64,000 nt of DNA, taken from Massilia antarctica. Lineage in GTDB: Bacteria > Pseudomonadota > Gammaproteobacteria > Burkholderiales > Burkholderiaceae_D. The notes under the pieces were generated by a model. That model saw only the letters and a program-made list of their open reading frames with translations, made no database searches and was not told where the DNA came from. A program made the translations under genes and the position numbers. Location: the NCBI RefSeq assembly GCF_015689335.1, contig NZ_CP065053.1, forward strand, positions 6,572,001 through 6,636,000, read 5' to 3'. This document shows, piece by piece, positions 1 through 9,043 of this stretch (position 1 is the first letter of the stretch; the number at the start of each line of letters is the position of its first letter).

Positions 1-321
1 CGCCGCGCGTTCAGTGAAAACGATGCCGGCCAGCTGGTGCTGCACTACGACCCCAACATCGCCCTGCCCCTGCAAAGCGGCAAGCTCAAACCGTCGTCGT
101 GGATGTCGCGCCTTGCGTTCCGGCGCCTGGCGCGCAACCGCCCCACCCTGCTGGTGCGCGGCAGCCTGTCCGACCTGGTCGAGCAGGAACAGGCCAGTTA
201 CATGCAGCGCGCCGCGCCGGCCATGCAGTATGCCGAGGTGCCCGGCGTCGGCCACGCGCCGATGTTGACCGAAGCGCCGGCCCGGAAAGCGATCGAACGC
301 TTCCTGAGCCAGGTAGACTGA
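1..321 (+). CDS. alpha/beta hydrolase, C-terminal part (cut by window edge)
   Basis: The reading frame is open from the first base and ends at a TGA, giving the last 106 residues. The segment LLVRGSLSDLV followed about 40 residues later by GVGHAPML is the usual end of an alpha/beta-hydrolase fold: the strand carrying the acidic catalytic residue and then the catalytic histidine. The N-terminus with the nucleophile elbow is outside the window, so the substrate cannot be judged. The ABC importer genes follow on the same strand after 55 bases. Confidence 0.75.
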   Translation, partial: RRAFSENDAGQLVLHYDPNIALPLQSGKLKPSSWMSRLAFRRLARNRPTLLVRGSLSDLVEQEQASYMQRAAPAMQYAEVPGVGHAPMLTEAPARKAIERFLSQVD

Positions 322-376
322 ACCGTATCAGCCCCACCATATAAATATAAAGCAGCCATCCCAACGAGGAGACACG

Positions 377-1570
377 ATGTACAAACTGAACACCCTGACA
401 GGCGCCGTCCTGGCCACCCTGGCCACCGCGCTGGCAACGCCGGCCATGGCCGCGCCCGACCTGAAAATCGCCCTCATCGCCGGCAAGACCGGGATTCTCG
501 AAACCTATGCCAAGGAAACCGAAACCGGCTTCATGATGGGTCTGGAGTATCTGACCGGCGGCAAGATGGAAATCAACGGGCGCAAACTCAAGGTGATCGT
601 CAAGGATGACCAGAGCAAGCCCGACCTGGGGCGCACCCTGCTGGCCGAAGCCTACGGCGACGACAAGGCCGATATCGCGGTCGGCACCACCTCGTCCGGC
701 TCGGCCATCGCCATGCTGCCGGTGGCGCTGGAGTACAAGAAAATCCTGATCGTCGAGCCGGCCGTGGCCGACGCCATCACCGGCGAGAAATGGAACCGCT
801 ACATCTTCCGCACCGCGCGCAGTTCGATGCAGGATGCCCTGGCCGCCGCCAGCACCCTCAAGGCCGGCAGCGTGGCCTTCCTGGCGCAGGACTACGCCTT
901 CGGCAAGGATGCGGTCAAGGCCGGCAAGGAAGCGCTGACGGCGACCGGCAGCAAGGCCCAGGTGGTGCACGAGGAATACGCGCCCCAGGGCACCACCGAT
1001 TTCACGGCGCCGGCCCAGCGCATCTTCGACGCCCTGAAGAACAAGCCCGAGCCGCGCCTGCTGCAAATCGTCTGGGCCGGGCCGAACCCGATGAACAAGC
1101 TGGCCGACATGAAACCCGAGCGCTACGGCGTCGTTCTCGCGCCGGGCGGCAATATTTTGCCGGTGATGAAAACCTGGAAAAATTTCGCCGGCACCCAGGG
1201 CACCATCTATTACTACCACGGCTTCCCGAAAAACAAGATGAACGACTGGTTCGTGGCCGAGCACAGCAAGCGCTTCAAGGCCCCGCCCGACATGTTCACC
1301 GCCGGCGGTTTCGCGGCCGCCAGCGCGGTCGTCACGGCATTGACCAAGGCCAATTCGGGCGATACCGAAAAGCTGATCGCGGCCATGGAAGGCATGGACT
1401 TCGACACGCCCAAGGGCAAGATGACCTTCCGCAAGGAAGACCACCAGGCGCTGCAGCCGATGTACCATTTCCGCATCAAGAAAGAGCAGAAGAACGAGTG
1501 GGACTTGCTGGAACTGGTGCGCGAAATCCCGGCCAGCGAACTGCCGCTACCGGTGAGGAACAAGCGGTGA
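377..1570 (+). CDS. ABC transporter substrate-binding protein (branched-chain amino acid / amide type)
   Basis: This 397-residue protein starts at an ATG preceded by a GAGGAG ribosome site and has a Sec signal peptide ending near TPAMA. The mature part begins DLKIALIAGKTG and continues with IAVGTTSSGSA and a long two-lobed periplasmic-binding fold (Peripla_BP_6 type). It would capture the ligand in the periplasm and deliver it to the two permeases encoded downstream. The next gene starts inside its stop codon. Family assignment is firm; the ligand (Leu/Ile/Val, urea, an amide or an aromatic acid) cannot be told from sequence. Confidence 0.9.
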   Translation: MYKLNTLTGAVLATLATALATPAMAAPDLKIALIAGKTGILETYAKETETGFMMGLEYLTGGKMEINGRKLKVIVKDDQSKPDLGRTLLAEAYGDDKADIAVGTTSSGSAIAMLPVALEYKKILIVEPAVADAITGEKWNRYIFRTARSSMQDALAAASTLKAGSVAFLAQDYAFGKDAVKAGKEALTATGSKAQVVHEEYAPQGTTDFTAPAQRIFDALKNKPEPRLLQIVWAGPNPMNKLADMKPERYGVVLAPGGNILPVMKTWKNFAGTQGTIYYYHGFPKNKMNDWFVAEHSKRFKAPPDMFTAGGFAAASAVVTALTKANSGDTEKLIAAMEGMDFDTPKGKMTFRKEDHQALQPMYHFRIKKEQKNEWDLLELVREIPASELPLPVRNKR

Positions 1571-2337
1571 CGCCGGCGGCAATGCCATCCTTGTCGACGC
1601 GCGAACTGAGCATCCGCTTCGGCGGGCATGTGGCGGTGAACCGGGTCAGCGCCGATTTCTATCCAGGCACCCTGACCGTGATCGTCGGCCCCAACGGCGC
1701 CGGCAAGACCACCTATTTCAATCTGATGTCGGGCCAGTTGCCGGCCACCTCAGGCACGGTCTTGCTCGAAGGCGCAGACATCACCCGCCATGGCGCGGCC
1801 CGGCGTACCGCGCTCGGCATCGGCCGCGCCTTCCAGCTGACCAATCTGTTTCCGCACCTGACGGTGAGCGAAAACGTGCGCCTGGCCGTGCAAAGCCGCG
1901 CGCGCATCGGCATGAATATGTTCTCGCGCTGGTCCAGCCACGCCGACCTGATCGTGCGCGCCGACCATTACCTGGAGCGGGTGTCGATGGCCAGCCGGCG
2001 CGACACCCCGGTGGCGGCCCTGTCGCACGGCGACAAGCGCAAGCTCGAAGTGGCGATCTTGCTGGCGCTGGAACCGGCGGTCATGATGTTCGACGAACCA
2101 ACCGCCGGCATGAGCGTGGACGAAGTACCCGTCGTGCTCGACCTGATCCACCAGGTCAAGGCTGAACGCAACAAGACCATTTTGCTGGTCGAACACAAGA
2201 TGGATGTGGTGCGCGCGCTGGCCGACCGCATCATCGTCCTGCACAACGGCACCCTGGAGGCCGACGGCAATCCGGCCGAGGTGATGGCGTCGGCCATCGT
2301 CCAGGAAGCCTATCTGGGGACACCCGAACATGCGTGA
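1567..2337 (+). CDS. livG: ABC transporter ATP-binding protein, LivG type
   Basis: The protein has about 256 residues with Walker A GPNGAGKTT, a signature-like segment LSHGDKRKLEVA and Walker B VMMFDEPTAGM followed by the switch histidine in LLVEHKMD. I chose GTG 1567 because GAGGAA lies 6 bases upstream and it overlaps the preceding TGA; an ATG at 1582 is the alternative. It is one of two cytoplasmic ATPases powering the importer. The signature carries SHGDK instead of SGGQ, a variation common in LivG. The substrate is unknown. Confidence 0.9.
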   Translation: MTPAAMPSLSTRELSIRFGGHVAVNRVSADFYPGTLTVIVGPNGAGKTTYFNLMSGQLPATSGTVLLEGADITRHGAARRTALGIGRAFQLTNLFPHLTVSENVRLAVQSRARIGMNMFSRWSSHADLIVRADHYLERVSMASRRDTPVAALSHGDKRKLEVAILLALEPAVMMFDEPTAGMSVDEVPVVLDLIHQVKAERNKTILLVEHKMDVVRALADRIIVLHNGTLEADGNPAEVMASAIVQEAYLGTPEHA

Positions 2338-3067
2338 AGCCATGCCTGAACCCATCCTCCAGCTCAGCGGGGTCCACACCCACATCGGCGAATACCATAT
2401 CCTGCAAGGGGTGGACTTGACGGTGCCGCGCGGCGGCCTGTCGGTGCTGCTGGGACGCAACGGCGCCGGCAAGACCACCACCCTGCGCACCATCATGGGT
2501 CTGTGGAAAGCGACCGCCGGCACGGTGCGCTTCGACGGGCGCGACATCGCCGCCCTGCCCACGCCCGACATCGCGCAACTGGGCATCGCCTACGTGCCCG
2601 AATCGATGGGCGTGTTTTCCGACCTGACCGTGCGCGACAACCTGTATCTGGCCGCGCGCAACGGGCCGCTCGACGAGCAGCGGGTCGAGTGGATCTTCGG
2701 CTTCTTTCCGGCGCTCAAGAAATTCTGGCACTACCCGGCCGGCAACCTGTCCGGTGGGCAAAAGCAGATGGTGGCGATCGCGCGCGCCATCGTCGAGCCG
2801 CGCAAGCTGCTGCTGATCGACGAGCCGACCAAGGGGCTGGCCCCGGCCATCATCCAGAGCCTGATCGCCGCCTTTCGCGAACTCAAGCAGACCAACACCA
2901 CCATCCTGCTGGTCGAGCAAAATTTCAGTTTCGTCAAGCAGCTGGGCGACACGGTGTCGGTGATGGATGATGGAAGAGTGGTCCATGCCGGCGCCATGCG
3001 CGAGCTGGTCGACAACGCGGACCTGCAGCAACGCCTGCTCGGGCTGGCACTGAGCTCCCATCAATGA
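2330..3067 (+). CDS. livF: ABC transporter ATP-binding protein, LivF type
   Basis: A 245-residue ATPase with Walker A GRNGAGKTTT, a canonical signature LSGGQKQMVAIARA, Walker B LLLIDEPTKGL and H-loop region LLVEQNFSF (Gln in place of His, typical of LivF). It overlaps the upstream ATPase gene by 8 bases, which implies coupled translation; the second ATG at 2342 could also serve. It forms a heterodimer with the LivG-type subunit on the inner membrane. Confidence 0.9.
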   Translation: MREAMPEPILQLSGVHTHIGEYHILQGVDLTVPRGGLSVLLGRNGAGKTTTLRTIMGLWKATAGTVRFDGRDIAALPTPDIAQLGIAYVPESMGVFSDLTVRDNLYLAARNGPLDEQRVEWIFGFFPALKKFWHYPAGNLSGGQKQMVAIARAIVEPRKLLLIDEPTKGLAPAIIQSLIAAFRELKQTNTTILLVEQNFSFVKQLGDTVSVMDDGRVVHAGAMRELVDNADLQQRLLGLALSSHQ

Positions 3068-3080
3068 ACCTGCATCCATC

Positions 3081-4151
3081 ATGAACACGGAGACCAACAA
3101 CGTGACCACCACATCGCCTCCGGTGAGCGCCGCCACCGCGCTGCCCGCCGCCCCGGCCGATTCGCCGCTGCCGGCCGCCAGGCGCGACCTCGCGCCACTG
3201 CTGCTGGTGCCGGCGCTGATGCTGCTGGCCCTGCCGCTGGTGGGCAGCTTTCCCACCTGGCTCACCCTGACCATCGCCGGGCTGGCGATGGGCATGATGA
3301 TCTTCATCATGGCCAGCGGCCTGACCTTGGTATTCGGGCTGATGGACGTGCTCAACTTCGGGCACGGCGCCTTCGTCTCGGTCGGCGCCTACGCCGCCAC
3401 CATGGTCCTCATTCCCATGCGTGGCTGGCTCGAGGTCGATTCCCTGGCCCTCAACCTGGGTGTGCTGGGCCTGGCGATCGCGCTGGCGATGCTGGCCACC
3501 GCCGCGCTCGGGCTGGTGTTCGAGCGCATCATCATCGCGCCCGTGTACGGCCAGCCGCTCAAGCAGATCCTGATCACCATGGGCGGCATGATCGTGGCCG
3601 AACAATTGATCAACGTGATCTGGGGCGCCGAGCAGATTCCCCTGCCGCTGCCGGCCAGCCTGCGCGGCGCGGTGATGCTGGGCGACGCCGCGGTCGAAAA
3701 ATACCGGCTGGTGGCGGTCGTGATCGGCCTGCTGGTGTTCGCCGCCATGTTCCTGGTGCTCAACCGCACCAAGGTCGGCCTCCTGATCCGCGCCGGCGTC
3801 GAAAACCGCGAGATGGTCGAGGCCATGGGTTACCGGGTGCGGCGTCTGTTCGTGGCCGTGTTCGCGGCCGGCTCGGCCCTGGCTGGCCTGGGCGGCGTGC
3901 TGTGGGGGTTGTACAAGGAAACCCTGACGGCCGCCATGGGCGGCGAGATCACGGTGCTGATCTTTATCGTCATCATCATCGGCGGCCTGGGCTCGGTCGG
4001 CGGCTGCTTCATCGGCGCATTGCTCATCGCCCTGGTGGCCAACTATGCCGGCTTCCTGCTGCCCAAGTTCGCGCTGGTGTCGAACCTCGCCCTGATGATC
4101 GTCATCCTGCTGTGGCGCCCGGCCGGCCTGTATTCCAACCTGCGGCGCTAA
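3081..4151 (+). CDS. livH: branched-chain amino acid-type ABC permease, LivH type
   Basis: A 356-residue inner-membrane protein with a hydrophilic, Ala/Pro-rich N-terminal extension of about 40 residues and then about eight or nine hydrophobic segments. The region LTLVFGLMDVLNFGHGAF matches the conserved start of LivH permeases, and the EAA-like loop GLGSVGGCFIGALL near residue 300 would contact the ATPases. It lies 13 bases after livF and 9 bases before livM. A GTG at 3102 would remove the first 7 residues. Confidence 0.9.
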   Translation: MNTETNNVTTTSPPVSAATALPAAPADSPLPAARRDLAPLLLVPALMLLALPLVGSFPTWLTLTIAGLAMGMMIFIMASGLTLVFGLMDVLNFGHGAFVSVGAYAATMVLIPMRGWLEVDSLALNLGVLGLAIALAMLATAALGLVFERIIIAPVYGQPLKQILITMGGMIVAEQLINVIWGAEQIPLPLPASLRGAVMLGDAAVEKYRLVAVVIGLLVFAAMFLVLNRTKVGLLIRAGVENREMVEAMGYRVRRLFVAVFAAGSALAGLGGVLWGLYKETLTAAMGGEITVLIFIVIIIGGLGSVGGCFIGALLIALVANYAGFLLPKFALVSNLALMIVILLWRPAGLYSNLRR

Positions 4152-4160
4152 GGAATCACC

Positions 4161-5258
4161 ATGTTCAGAATCACCATGCTCAATCACCTCTTATCCGGCG
4201 ATCTGCCGCGCAGCCGGGCCTTGTCCGCCACCCTGCTGCTGATCCTGCTGGGGCTGGCACTGGCGCCTTTCCTCACCAGCGGCGCCCGTCCGCTCAACAC
4301 CGCCGCCACCATCTGCGTCTACATCGTGCTGGTGGCATCCTACGACCTGCTGCTCGGCTACACCGGCATTGTGTCCTTCGCCCACACCATGTTCTTCGGC
4401 ATCGGCGCGTATGGGGTCGGGCTGGGGCTGTCGAGCGGCGATCCGACCTGGGGCGCGGCCTTCGCCGGCCTGCTGCTGGCCCTGCTGCTGACCCTGGTGC
4501 TGGCCCTGGTGGTGGGCTTGTTCGCGCTGCGCGTGCGCGCCATTTTCTACGCCATGATCACGCTCGCGGTTGCGTCGTCGTTTTCCGTGCTGGCCTCGCA
4601 ACTGTCGGACCTGACCGGCGGCGAGGATGGCAAGACCTTCATGGTGCCGGAACTGCTCACGCCGGGTTTTCGCCTGGTCGAATCGGAGCTGTTCGGGCGC
4701 GCCATCGACGGCAAGCTGATCACCTACTACATCGTGTTCGGCGGCTGCCTGCTGCTGTTCCTGTTCCTGCTGCGGCTGGTCAACTCGCCGTTCGGACGGG
4801 TGTTGCAGGCGATCCGCGAAAACGAGTTCCGCGCCGAGGCGCTGGGCTACCGCACGGTGCTGTACCGGATCTGGGCCAATGTCCTGGCGGCCCTGGTGGC
4901 GGCCCTGGCCGGCGCGCTGATGGCGCTGTGGCTGCGCTACGTGGGTCCGAAAACCATGCTCGGCTTCGAGGTGATGACCGACATCCTGCTGATCGTGGTG
5001 ATCGGTGGCATGGGCACCATGTACGGCGCGGTGGTCGGCGCGACCCTGTTCATCATCGCCCAGAATTACCTCAAGTCCTTGATGGCCGAAGGCTCGGCCG
5101 CCCTCGAGGGCGTGCCCTTGCTGGCGCAGGCGCTGCATCCGGACCGCTGGATGCTGTGGCTGGGCGTGCTGTTTGTGCTGTCGATCTACTTTTTCCCTGT
5201 CGGCATCGTGGGAAAACTGCGTTTGCGAAAAGTTACTGCTCGCTCCGCCGGCAACTGA
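4161..5258 (+). CDS. livM: branched-chain amino acid-type ABC permease, LivM type
   Basis: A 365-residue membrane protein. YDLLLGYTGIVSFAHTMFFGIGAY near residue 55 and GGMGTMYGAVVGA near residue 285 are the conserved LivM permease regions; the latter is the coupling loop. It is the last gene of the importer operon. A perfect 7-bp GC hairpin lies 15 bases after the stop. A second ATG at 4176 is possible. Confidence 0.9.
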   Translation: MFRITMLNHLLSGDLPRSRALSATLLLILLGLALAPFLTSGARPLNTAATICVYIVLVASYDLLLGYTGIVSFAHTMFFGIGAYGVGLGLSSGDPTWGAAFAGLLLALLLTLVLALVVGLFALRVRAIFYAMITLAVASSFSVLASQLSDLTGGEDGKTFMVPELLTPGFRLVESELFGRAIDGKLITYYIVFGGCLLLFLFLLRLVNSPFGRVLQAIRENEFRAEALGYRTVLYRIWANVLAALVAALAGALMALWLRYVGPKTMLGFEVMTDILLIVVIGGMGTMYGAVVGATLFIIAQNYLKSLMAEGSAALEGVPLLAQALHPDRWMLWLGVLFVLSIYFFPVGIVGKLRLRKVTARSAGN

Positions 5259-5272
5259 TTATTCCGGACAAG

Positions 5273-5292
5273 GTCCCCGCCCCGCCGGGGAC
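5273..5292 (+). terminator. GC-rich hairpin after livM
   Basis: A perfect 7-bp inverted repeat (GTCCCCG / CGGGGAC, 6-base loop) sits just after the livM stop. There is no T-run, so it is at best a factor-assisted terminator or an mRNA 3'-end stabiliser. Confidence 0.35.
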
Positions 5293-5504
5293 GTGCAAGG
5301 CCCTCGCATCGCTCGCCGGCTGAACCTGCTTCGCCGCGCATCTTCGATTAAGTTCCCATCAATTGTCCTTTCATGTGCTTCACAGATTAAGCACACATCA
5401 ATGCTGGCGCCTCCTCCACTCCTATCATGGGATGAACCGTGGCCTCGCTGCCTGCCAGAGCGAGTGGAACTGCCATCCCGCTGGCAACTGCTGAAAGAAC
5501 GACG

Positions 5505-6197
5505 ATGAAACTACTTCCTACACTGCTTGCCACGGCCGCCATCGCCGTGGCCGCCGCGCTGCCCACTGCATCGCATGCCATCGAACCCATCGTGGTCCTC
5601 AACGAAAACTTCAACGACATCAGCACCCTGCACGACTGGGCCCTGCTCAACAAGAGCATCCCGCCCGGCCAGTCCTGGTCGCAAGGCAATCCCGGCGTGT
5701 TTGCGGCGCCCTCGGGTCCCCCCTCCTCCTATATCGCCGCCAACTACCTGAGCGCCCAAAACGGCATGGGCAGCATCGACAACTGGCTGATCACCCCGGT
5801 CGTGAACCTGATCGGCCCCAGCGAGCTATCGTTCTTCACGCGCTCGGCCAGTGCCTCCGGCTTTGGCGATACGCTCGAAGTGCGCTTTTCCCCGGGCGGC
5901 AGCACCAATCCCGCCTCCTTCAACACTGTGCTCGGCATACTCGGCGGCATTTCGGACTATCCCACGGTCTGGCAACAGGTCATTTCCAGCCTCGACTATA
6001 ACGGCCAGGGCCGTTTCGCATTTCGTTACCTTGGCGACGCCTCAGCAGCGAACTATATCGGCATCGACGCTGTCGTAGTTACTACGGTGCCCGAACCTGG
6101 CACCTGTCTGATGCTGCTGGTCGGCTTGGGCAATCTGATATTGCTGCGCCGAAGGCAGTTAACAATGAACGAAACCAGGAGACTTCCAACATGTTGA
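5505..6197 (+). CDS. PEP-CTERM protein with choice-of-anchor J-like domain
   Basis: A 230-residue exported protein. I chose ATG 5505 because it begins a clear signal peptide (MKLLPTLLATA to SHA); the frame is open further upstream without signal-like sequence. The body (ENFND, DNWLITPVV, a jelly-roll-like Asn-rich fold) resembles the choice-of-anchor J group. The C-terminus has VPEPGT, a hydrophobic helix and RRR, the sorting signal recognised by an exosortase. No exosortase gene is in the window. The gene overlaps the next start by 7 bases. Confidence 0.85.
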   Translation: MKLLPTLLATAAIAVAAALPTASHAIEPIVVLNENFNDISTLHDWALLNKSIPPGQSWSQGNPGVFAAPSGPPSSYIAANYLSAQNGMGSIDNWLITPVVNLIGPSELSFFTRSASASGFGDTLEVRFSPGGSTNPASFNTVLGILGGISDYPTVWQQVISSLDYNGQGRFAFRYLGDASAANYIGIDAVVVTTVPEPGTCLMLLVGLGNLILLRRRQLTMNETRRLPTC

Positions 6198-6568
6198 GTA
6201 AAACCCTGATCACCTGCTGCGCACTGGCTGCCTTCTCGACGGCAGCCACGGCCGCGACGCAAGCGGACACCATGGCCGTGGTGCGCGACAAGCAAACTGG
6301 ACAATTGCGTCCGGCCACCGCGGCCGAGCTGCGCGCAATGGAGGGCAACTTGCGGCAGCCGCAAGTGGTGCTTCCGCAACCGCAGGTCCGGGTGCGTGCC
6401 GACGGTACCCGCAGCGCGCCCCTGGGCGGGCGCGGTGTGGTGTATTCCGTCGTCTCGCGCACGGCCGACGGCAAGCTGGTCCAGCGCTGCGTGGAGGACG
6501 AAGCCGCCGCGCGGCACGCCGCCCTCAGCCAGGCCACGCCAGCGGAGGAGCACAGCAATGAGCAATAA
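6191..6568 (+). CDS. small exported protein, post-PEP-CTERM-1-like
   Basis: A 125-residue protein with a signal peptide (to AATA) and then a short soluble region containing DKQTGQLRPATAAELRAM, a pattern I recognise from proteins encoded directly after PEP-CTERM genes. Its ATG overlaps the stop of the PEP-CTERM gene and its stop overlaps the start of the metalloprotease gene, so the three are likely co-translated. The function is unknown; the family name rests on recall of the motif and its position. Confidence 0.6.
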   Translation: MLSKTLITCCALAAFSTAATAATQADTMAVVRDKQTGQLRPATAAELRAMEGNLRQPQVVLPQPQVRVRADGTRSAPLGGRGVVYSVVSRTADGKLVQRCVEDEAAARHAALSQATPAEEHSNEQ

Positions 6569-7991
6569 GCGCCCCCTCCCGCGGCAGGCCGCTGCCGCCC
6601 TTGCCTTTTTCTGCTGCACCATCGGTGGCGCCCACGCGGCGGCAACCATCACGATCGTCAATACCAATGCGCCCAACGTCGGTTTCAACGATGCCACCCC
6701 GGCGCGGCCGGTGGGCGGCAACAATGGGCGCACAATCGGGGCGCAGCGCCTCATCGCGTTCCAGCAGGCAGCCGATATCTGGAGCCGCACCATCACCAGC
6801 CCGGTGCCGGTCCGGGTGGCCGCCTCGTTCGAGCCGCTGCCATGCAACGCCGATGGCGCGGTGCTCGGCTCGGCGGGCGCGCTGGAAGTGTTTGCCGATT
6901 TCCCCAACGCGCCCAAGGCCAACACCTGGTATCCGGGCGCGCTGGCGAGCAAGCTGGCCCGCACCGACCTGGCCACCCCGGGCGAAGCCCATATCCAGGC
7001 GCGTTTCAACTCCCGCCTGGGTCTGTTTCCCGACTGCATGCCCGGCTCCGGCTTTTACCTGGGGCTGGACCGCCAGGCGGGCCAGCAGATCGACCTGGTG
7101 GCCGTGCTGCTGCACGAACTGGCGCATGGCCTGGGGTTCCAGAACTTCACCGACGACAGCACCGGCGAGTTCTTCCTTGGCATTCCATCGATCTGGGATT
7201 ATTTCCTGGTCGATATCCGGAACAACAAATCCTGGATCAACATGAAAGATGAGGAACGCCGCCGCTCGGCCATCGGCGGCGCGACCTTGTCGTGGAACGG
7301 CGAAAAGGTGTACAAGGTGACCGCGCAGGTCCTCGCCGCCCAGCCCGACCTGATCGTCAGCGGCATGGCAGCGGGCAAGGCCAGCGGCAGCCACGACGTG
7401 GGCGAAGCCTCGTTCGGGCCGCAGCTGGGGCAAAATGCGGTATCGGGCGAATTAATGCCGGTGGTCGACCAGGCCAACGGCAGCGGCCTGGCGTGCACGC
7501 CGCTCAGTCCCGCCAACGCAATGGCGGTGCGGGGCAACATCGCCCTGGTCGACCGCGGCACCTGCACATTCGTGACCAAGGCCCGGATTTTGCAGAATGC
7601 GGGCGCGCGCGGCATGGTGGTGATGGAAAACACGTCCGACCCCGTCAGTCCGCTGGGCGGCACCGACCCGGCCGTGCGCATTCCGGCCGTGCGTATCGAC
7701 AAGGCGACCGGTGAGCAGCTCAAGGCCGCGATGGTGCGGCGTTCGCGCACCTCCTCGGGAGTCACCGCCAGTCTCGGGGTCGATCCCAACAAGCTGTCCG
7801 GCACCGACCTGGTCAGGAGGGTTCGCATGTACAGTCCGGAAGAGTATTCGCCGGGCTCGTCCGTATCGCACTATTCGGTCGATACCAAGCCAAACCAGCT
7901 GATGGAGCCAGCCATTAACCCCGACCTGCCGCACGATGTCACGCCGCCGCACGACCTGACCTATCCGCTGCTGCAAGATATCGGCTGGTAA
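6558..7991 (+). CDS. secreted PA-domain zinc metalloprotease
   Basis: A 477-residue protein starting at ATG 6558 with GGAGGAG 7 bases upstream and a signal peptide ending near GGAHA. Around residue 185 it has HELAHGLGF, the zinc-binding HExxH with the third-ligand-type Gly spacing of metzincin-like proteases. A protease-associated (PA) domain follows: RGNIALVDRGTCTFVTKA, with the typical GARGMVVMEN segment. It is probably secreted, possibly acting on surface or PEP-CTERM proteins made by its neighbours (inference). The upstream in-frame extension has no start signal. Confidence 0.85.
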   Translation: MSNKRPLPRQAAAALAFFCCTIGGAHAAATITIVNTNAPNVGFNDATPARPVGGNNGRTIGAQRLIAFQQAADIWSRTITSPVPVRVAASFEPLPCNADGAVLGSAGALEVFADFPNAPKANTWYPGALASKLARTDLATPGEAHIQARFNSRLGLFPDCMPGSGFYLGLDRQAGQQIDLVAVLLHELAHGLGFQNFTDDSTGEFFLGIPSIWDYFLVDIRNNKSWINMKDEERRRSAIGGATLSWNGEKVYKVTAQVLAAQPDLIVSGMAAGKASGSHDVGEASFGPQLGQNAVSGELMPVVDQANGSGLACTPLSPANAMAVRGNIALVDRGTCTFVTKARILQNAGARGMVVMENTSDPVSPLGGTDPAVRIPAVRIDKATGEQLKAAMVRRSRTSSGVTASLGVDPNKLSGTDLVRRVRMYSPEEYSPGSSVSHYSVDTKPNQLMEPAINPDLPHDVTPPHDLTYPLLQDIGW

Positions 7992-8025
7992 ATGGGCGGT
8001 TCGTAAAACGCGCCTGTAAACACAA

Positions 8026-8049
8026 GACGCGCTCCATGGGGAGCGCGTC
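8026..8049 (-). terminator. intrinsic terminator of ppa
   Basis: A perfect 10-bp inverted repeat (GACGCGCTCC / GGAGCGCGTC) with a 4-base loop. Read on the minus strand it is followed by TTGTGTTTA, so it fits as terminator of the leftward ppa transcript; it could also limit readthrough from the protease gene. Confidence 0.65.
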
Positions 8050-8117
8050 GGATGTTACCGGATGCCATCGTTGCCAAAGGCAGGTCGCTGCCAAAGAAGG
8101 CAAGGACACTGGACAGC

Positions 8118-8663
8118 TTAGGCCTTGGCGGCTTTGTCTTTGTCGAACGCGGCGATGCCGTTCATGATCTCTGCCTTGGCATCCTCAGGACCGCCCCAGC
8201 CTTCGACCTTGACCCACTTGCCCGGCTCCAGGTCTTTGTAGTGCTCGAAGAAGTGCTGGATTTGCTGCAGGCGCAGTTCGTTCATGTCTTCCGGCTTTTG
8301 CCAGTGCTTGTAGATCGGCAAAATCTTATCGACAGGAACCGCCAGCACCTTGGCGTCGCCACCGGCTTCGTCGGTCATTTTCAGCACGCCGATGGCGCGG
8401 CAACGTACCACGACGCCAGGAATCAGCGGGAATGGGGTGATGACCAGCACGTCGCACGGGTCGCCGTCGTCGGCGATCGTGTTCGGGACGTAACCGTAGT
8501 TGCACGGGTAGTGCATGGCGGTGCCCATGAAGCGGTCGACGAAAATCGCGCCCGATTCCTTGTCCACTTCGTACTTGATCGGATCGGCATTCATCGGGAT
8601 TTCGATGATCACATTGAAATCATTCGGCACGTCGCGGCCGGCGGAAACTTTATTCAAACTCAT
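8118..8663 (-). CDS. ppa: inorganic pyrophosphatase (soluble, family I)
   Basis: A 181-residue cytoplasmic enzyme that hydrolyses PPi to two Pi. The family signature [10 protein letters not shown] supplies the Mg-binding aspartates; [14 protein letters not shown] and KVEGW near the C-terminus are further conserved parts. Length is typical of bacterial family I enzymes. It stands alone, with a terminator downstream. Confidence 0.97.
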   Translation of the reverse strand: MSLNKVSAGRDVPNDFNVIIEIPMNADPIKYEVDKESGAIFVDRFMGTAMHYPCNYGYVPNTIADDGDPCDVLVITPFPLIPGVVVRCRAIGVLKMTDEAGGDAKVLAVPVDKILPIYKHWQKPEDMNELRLQQIQHFFEHYKDLEPGKWVKVEGWGGPEDAKAEIMNGIAAFDKDKAAKA

Positions 8664-8762
8664 GGGATATCCTTAGATTGCTGAGGGGGTCAATGGCCGA
8701 CATTATAACGAAGTTTCACGCGGGCTTGTGCATTGCAGCAAGCGCAGTCGCGCGCCTGGCGC

Positions 8763-8912
8763 CGGAATATCTGCTGGTTGGCAGCAGGGAATCTGCTGAA
8801 AGGGGCCAGGAGATCTGCTGTAGGGCGCCATGAAATATGCTGGAGGGCGCCAGAAAATCGGCTCAAGGAGGCCCAGAAATCGGCTGGAAAACGCACAAAC
8901 ATCGGCGGACCG
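8763..8912. repeat. degenerate ~22-bp tandem repeat
   Basis: About six to seven imperfect units of 21-23 bases, each with a core close to GAAATCTGCTGNAGGGCGCCA (for example near 8787, 8809, 8832, 8853 and 8876). The intergenic stretch between ppa and hemY contains no credible gene; it holds these units and then a dispersed palindrome. Function unknown. Confidence 0.6.
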
Positions 8913-8934
8913 TAGAGTACCGCCAATCTCAATA

Positions 8935-9022
8935 CCGTCGCCCGCGCGAAGGCGGGGGCCCAAGTTCGCCGCTCAGTGGGCGGCTGAACCAACTTGGGCG
9001 CCCGCCGACGCGGGCGCGACGG
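8935..9022. repeat. dispersed palindromic repeat, copy 1
   Basis: An 88-bp imperfect palindrome that begins CCGTCGCCCGCGCGAAGGCG and ends as its inverse, with CCAAGTT and AACTTGGG flanking a short unpaired centre. The same arms occur at 18474-18566 with a different centre, which marks it as a REP/BIME-like intergenic repeat family. It could fold into a long hairpin after the hemY stop. Confidence 0.8.
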
Positions 9023-9043
9023 TTTTCAAGCCAGCGGCATCGA

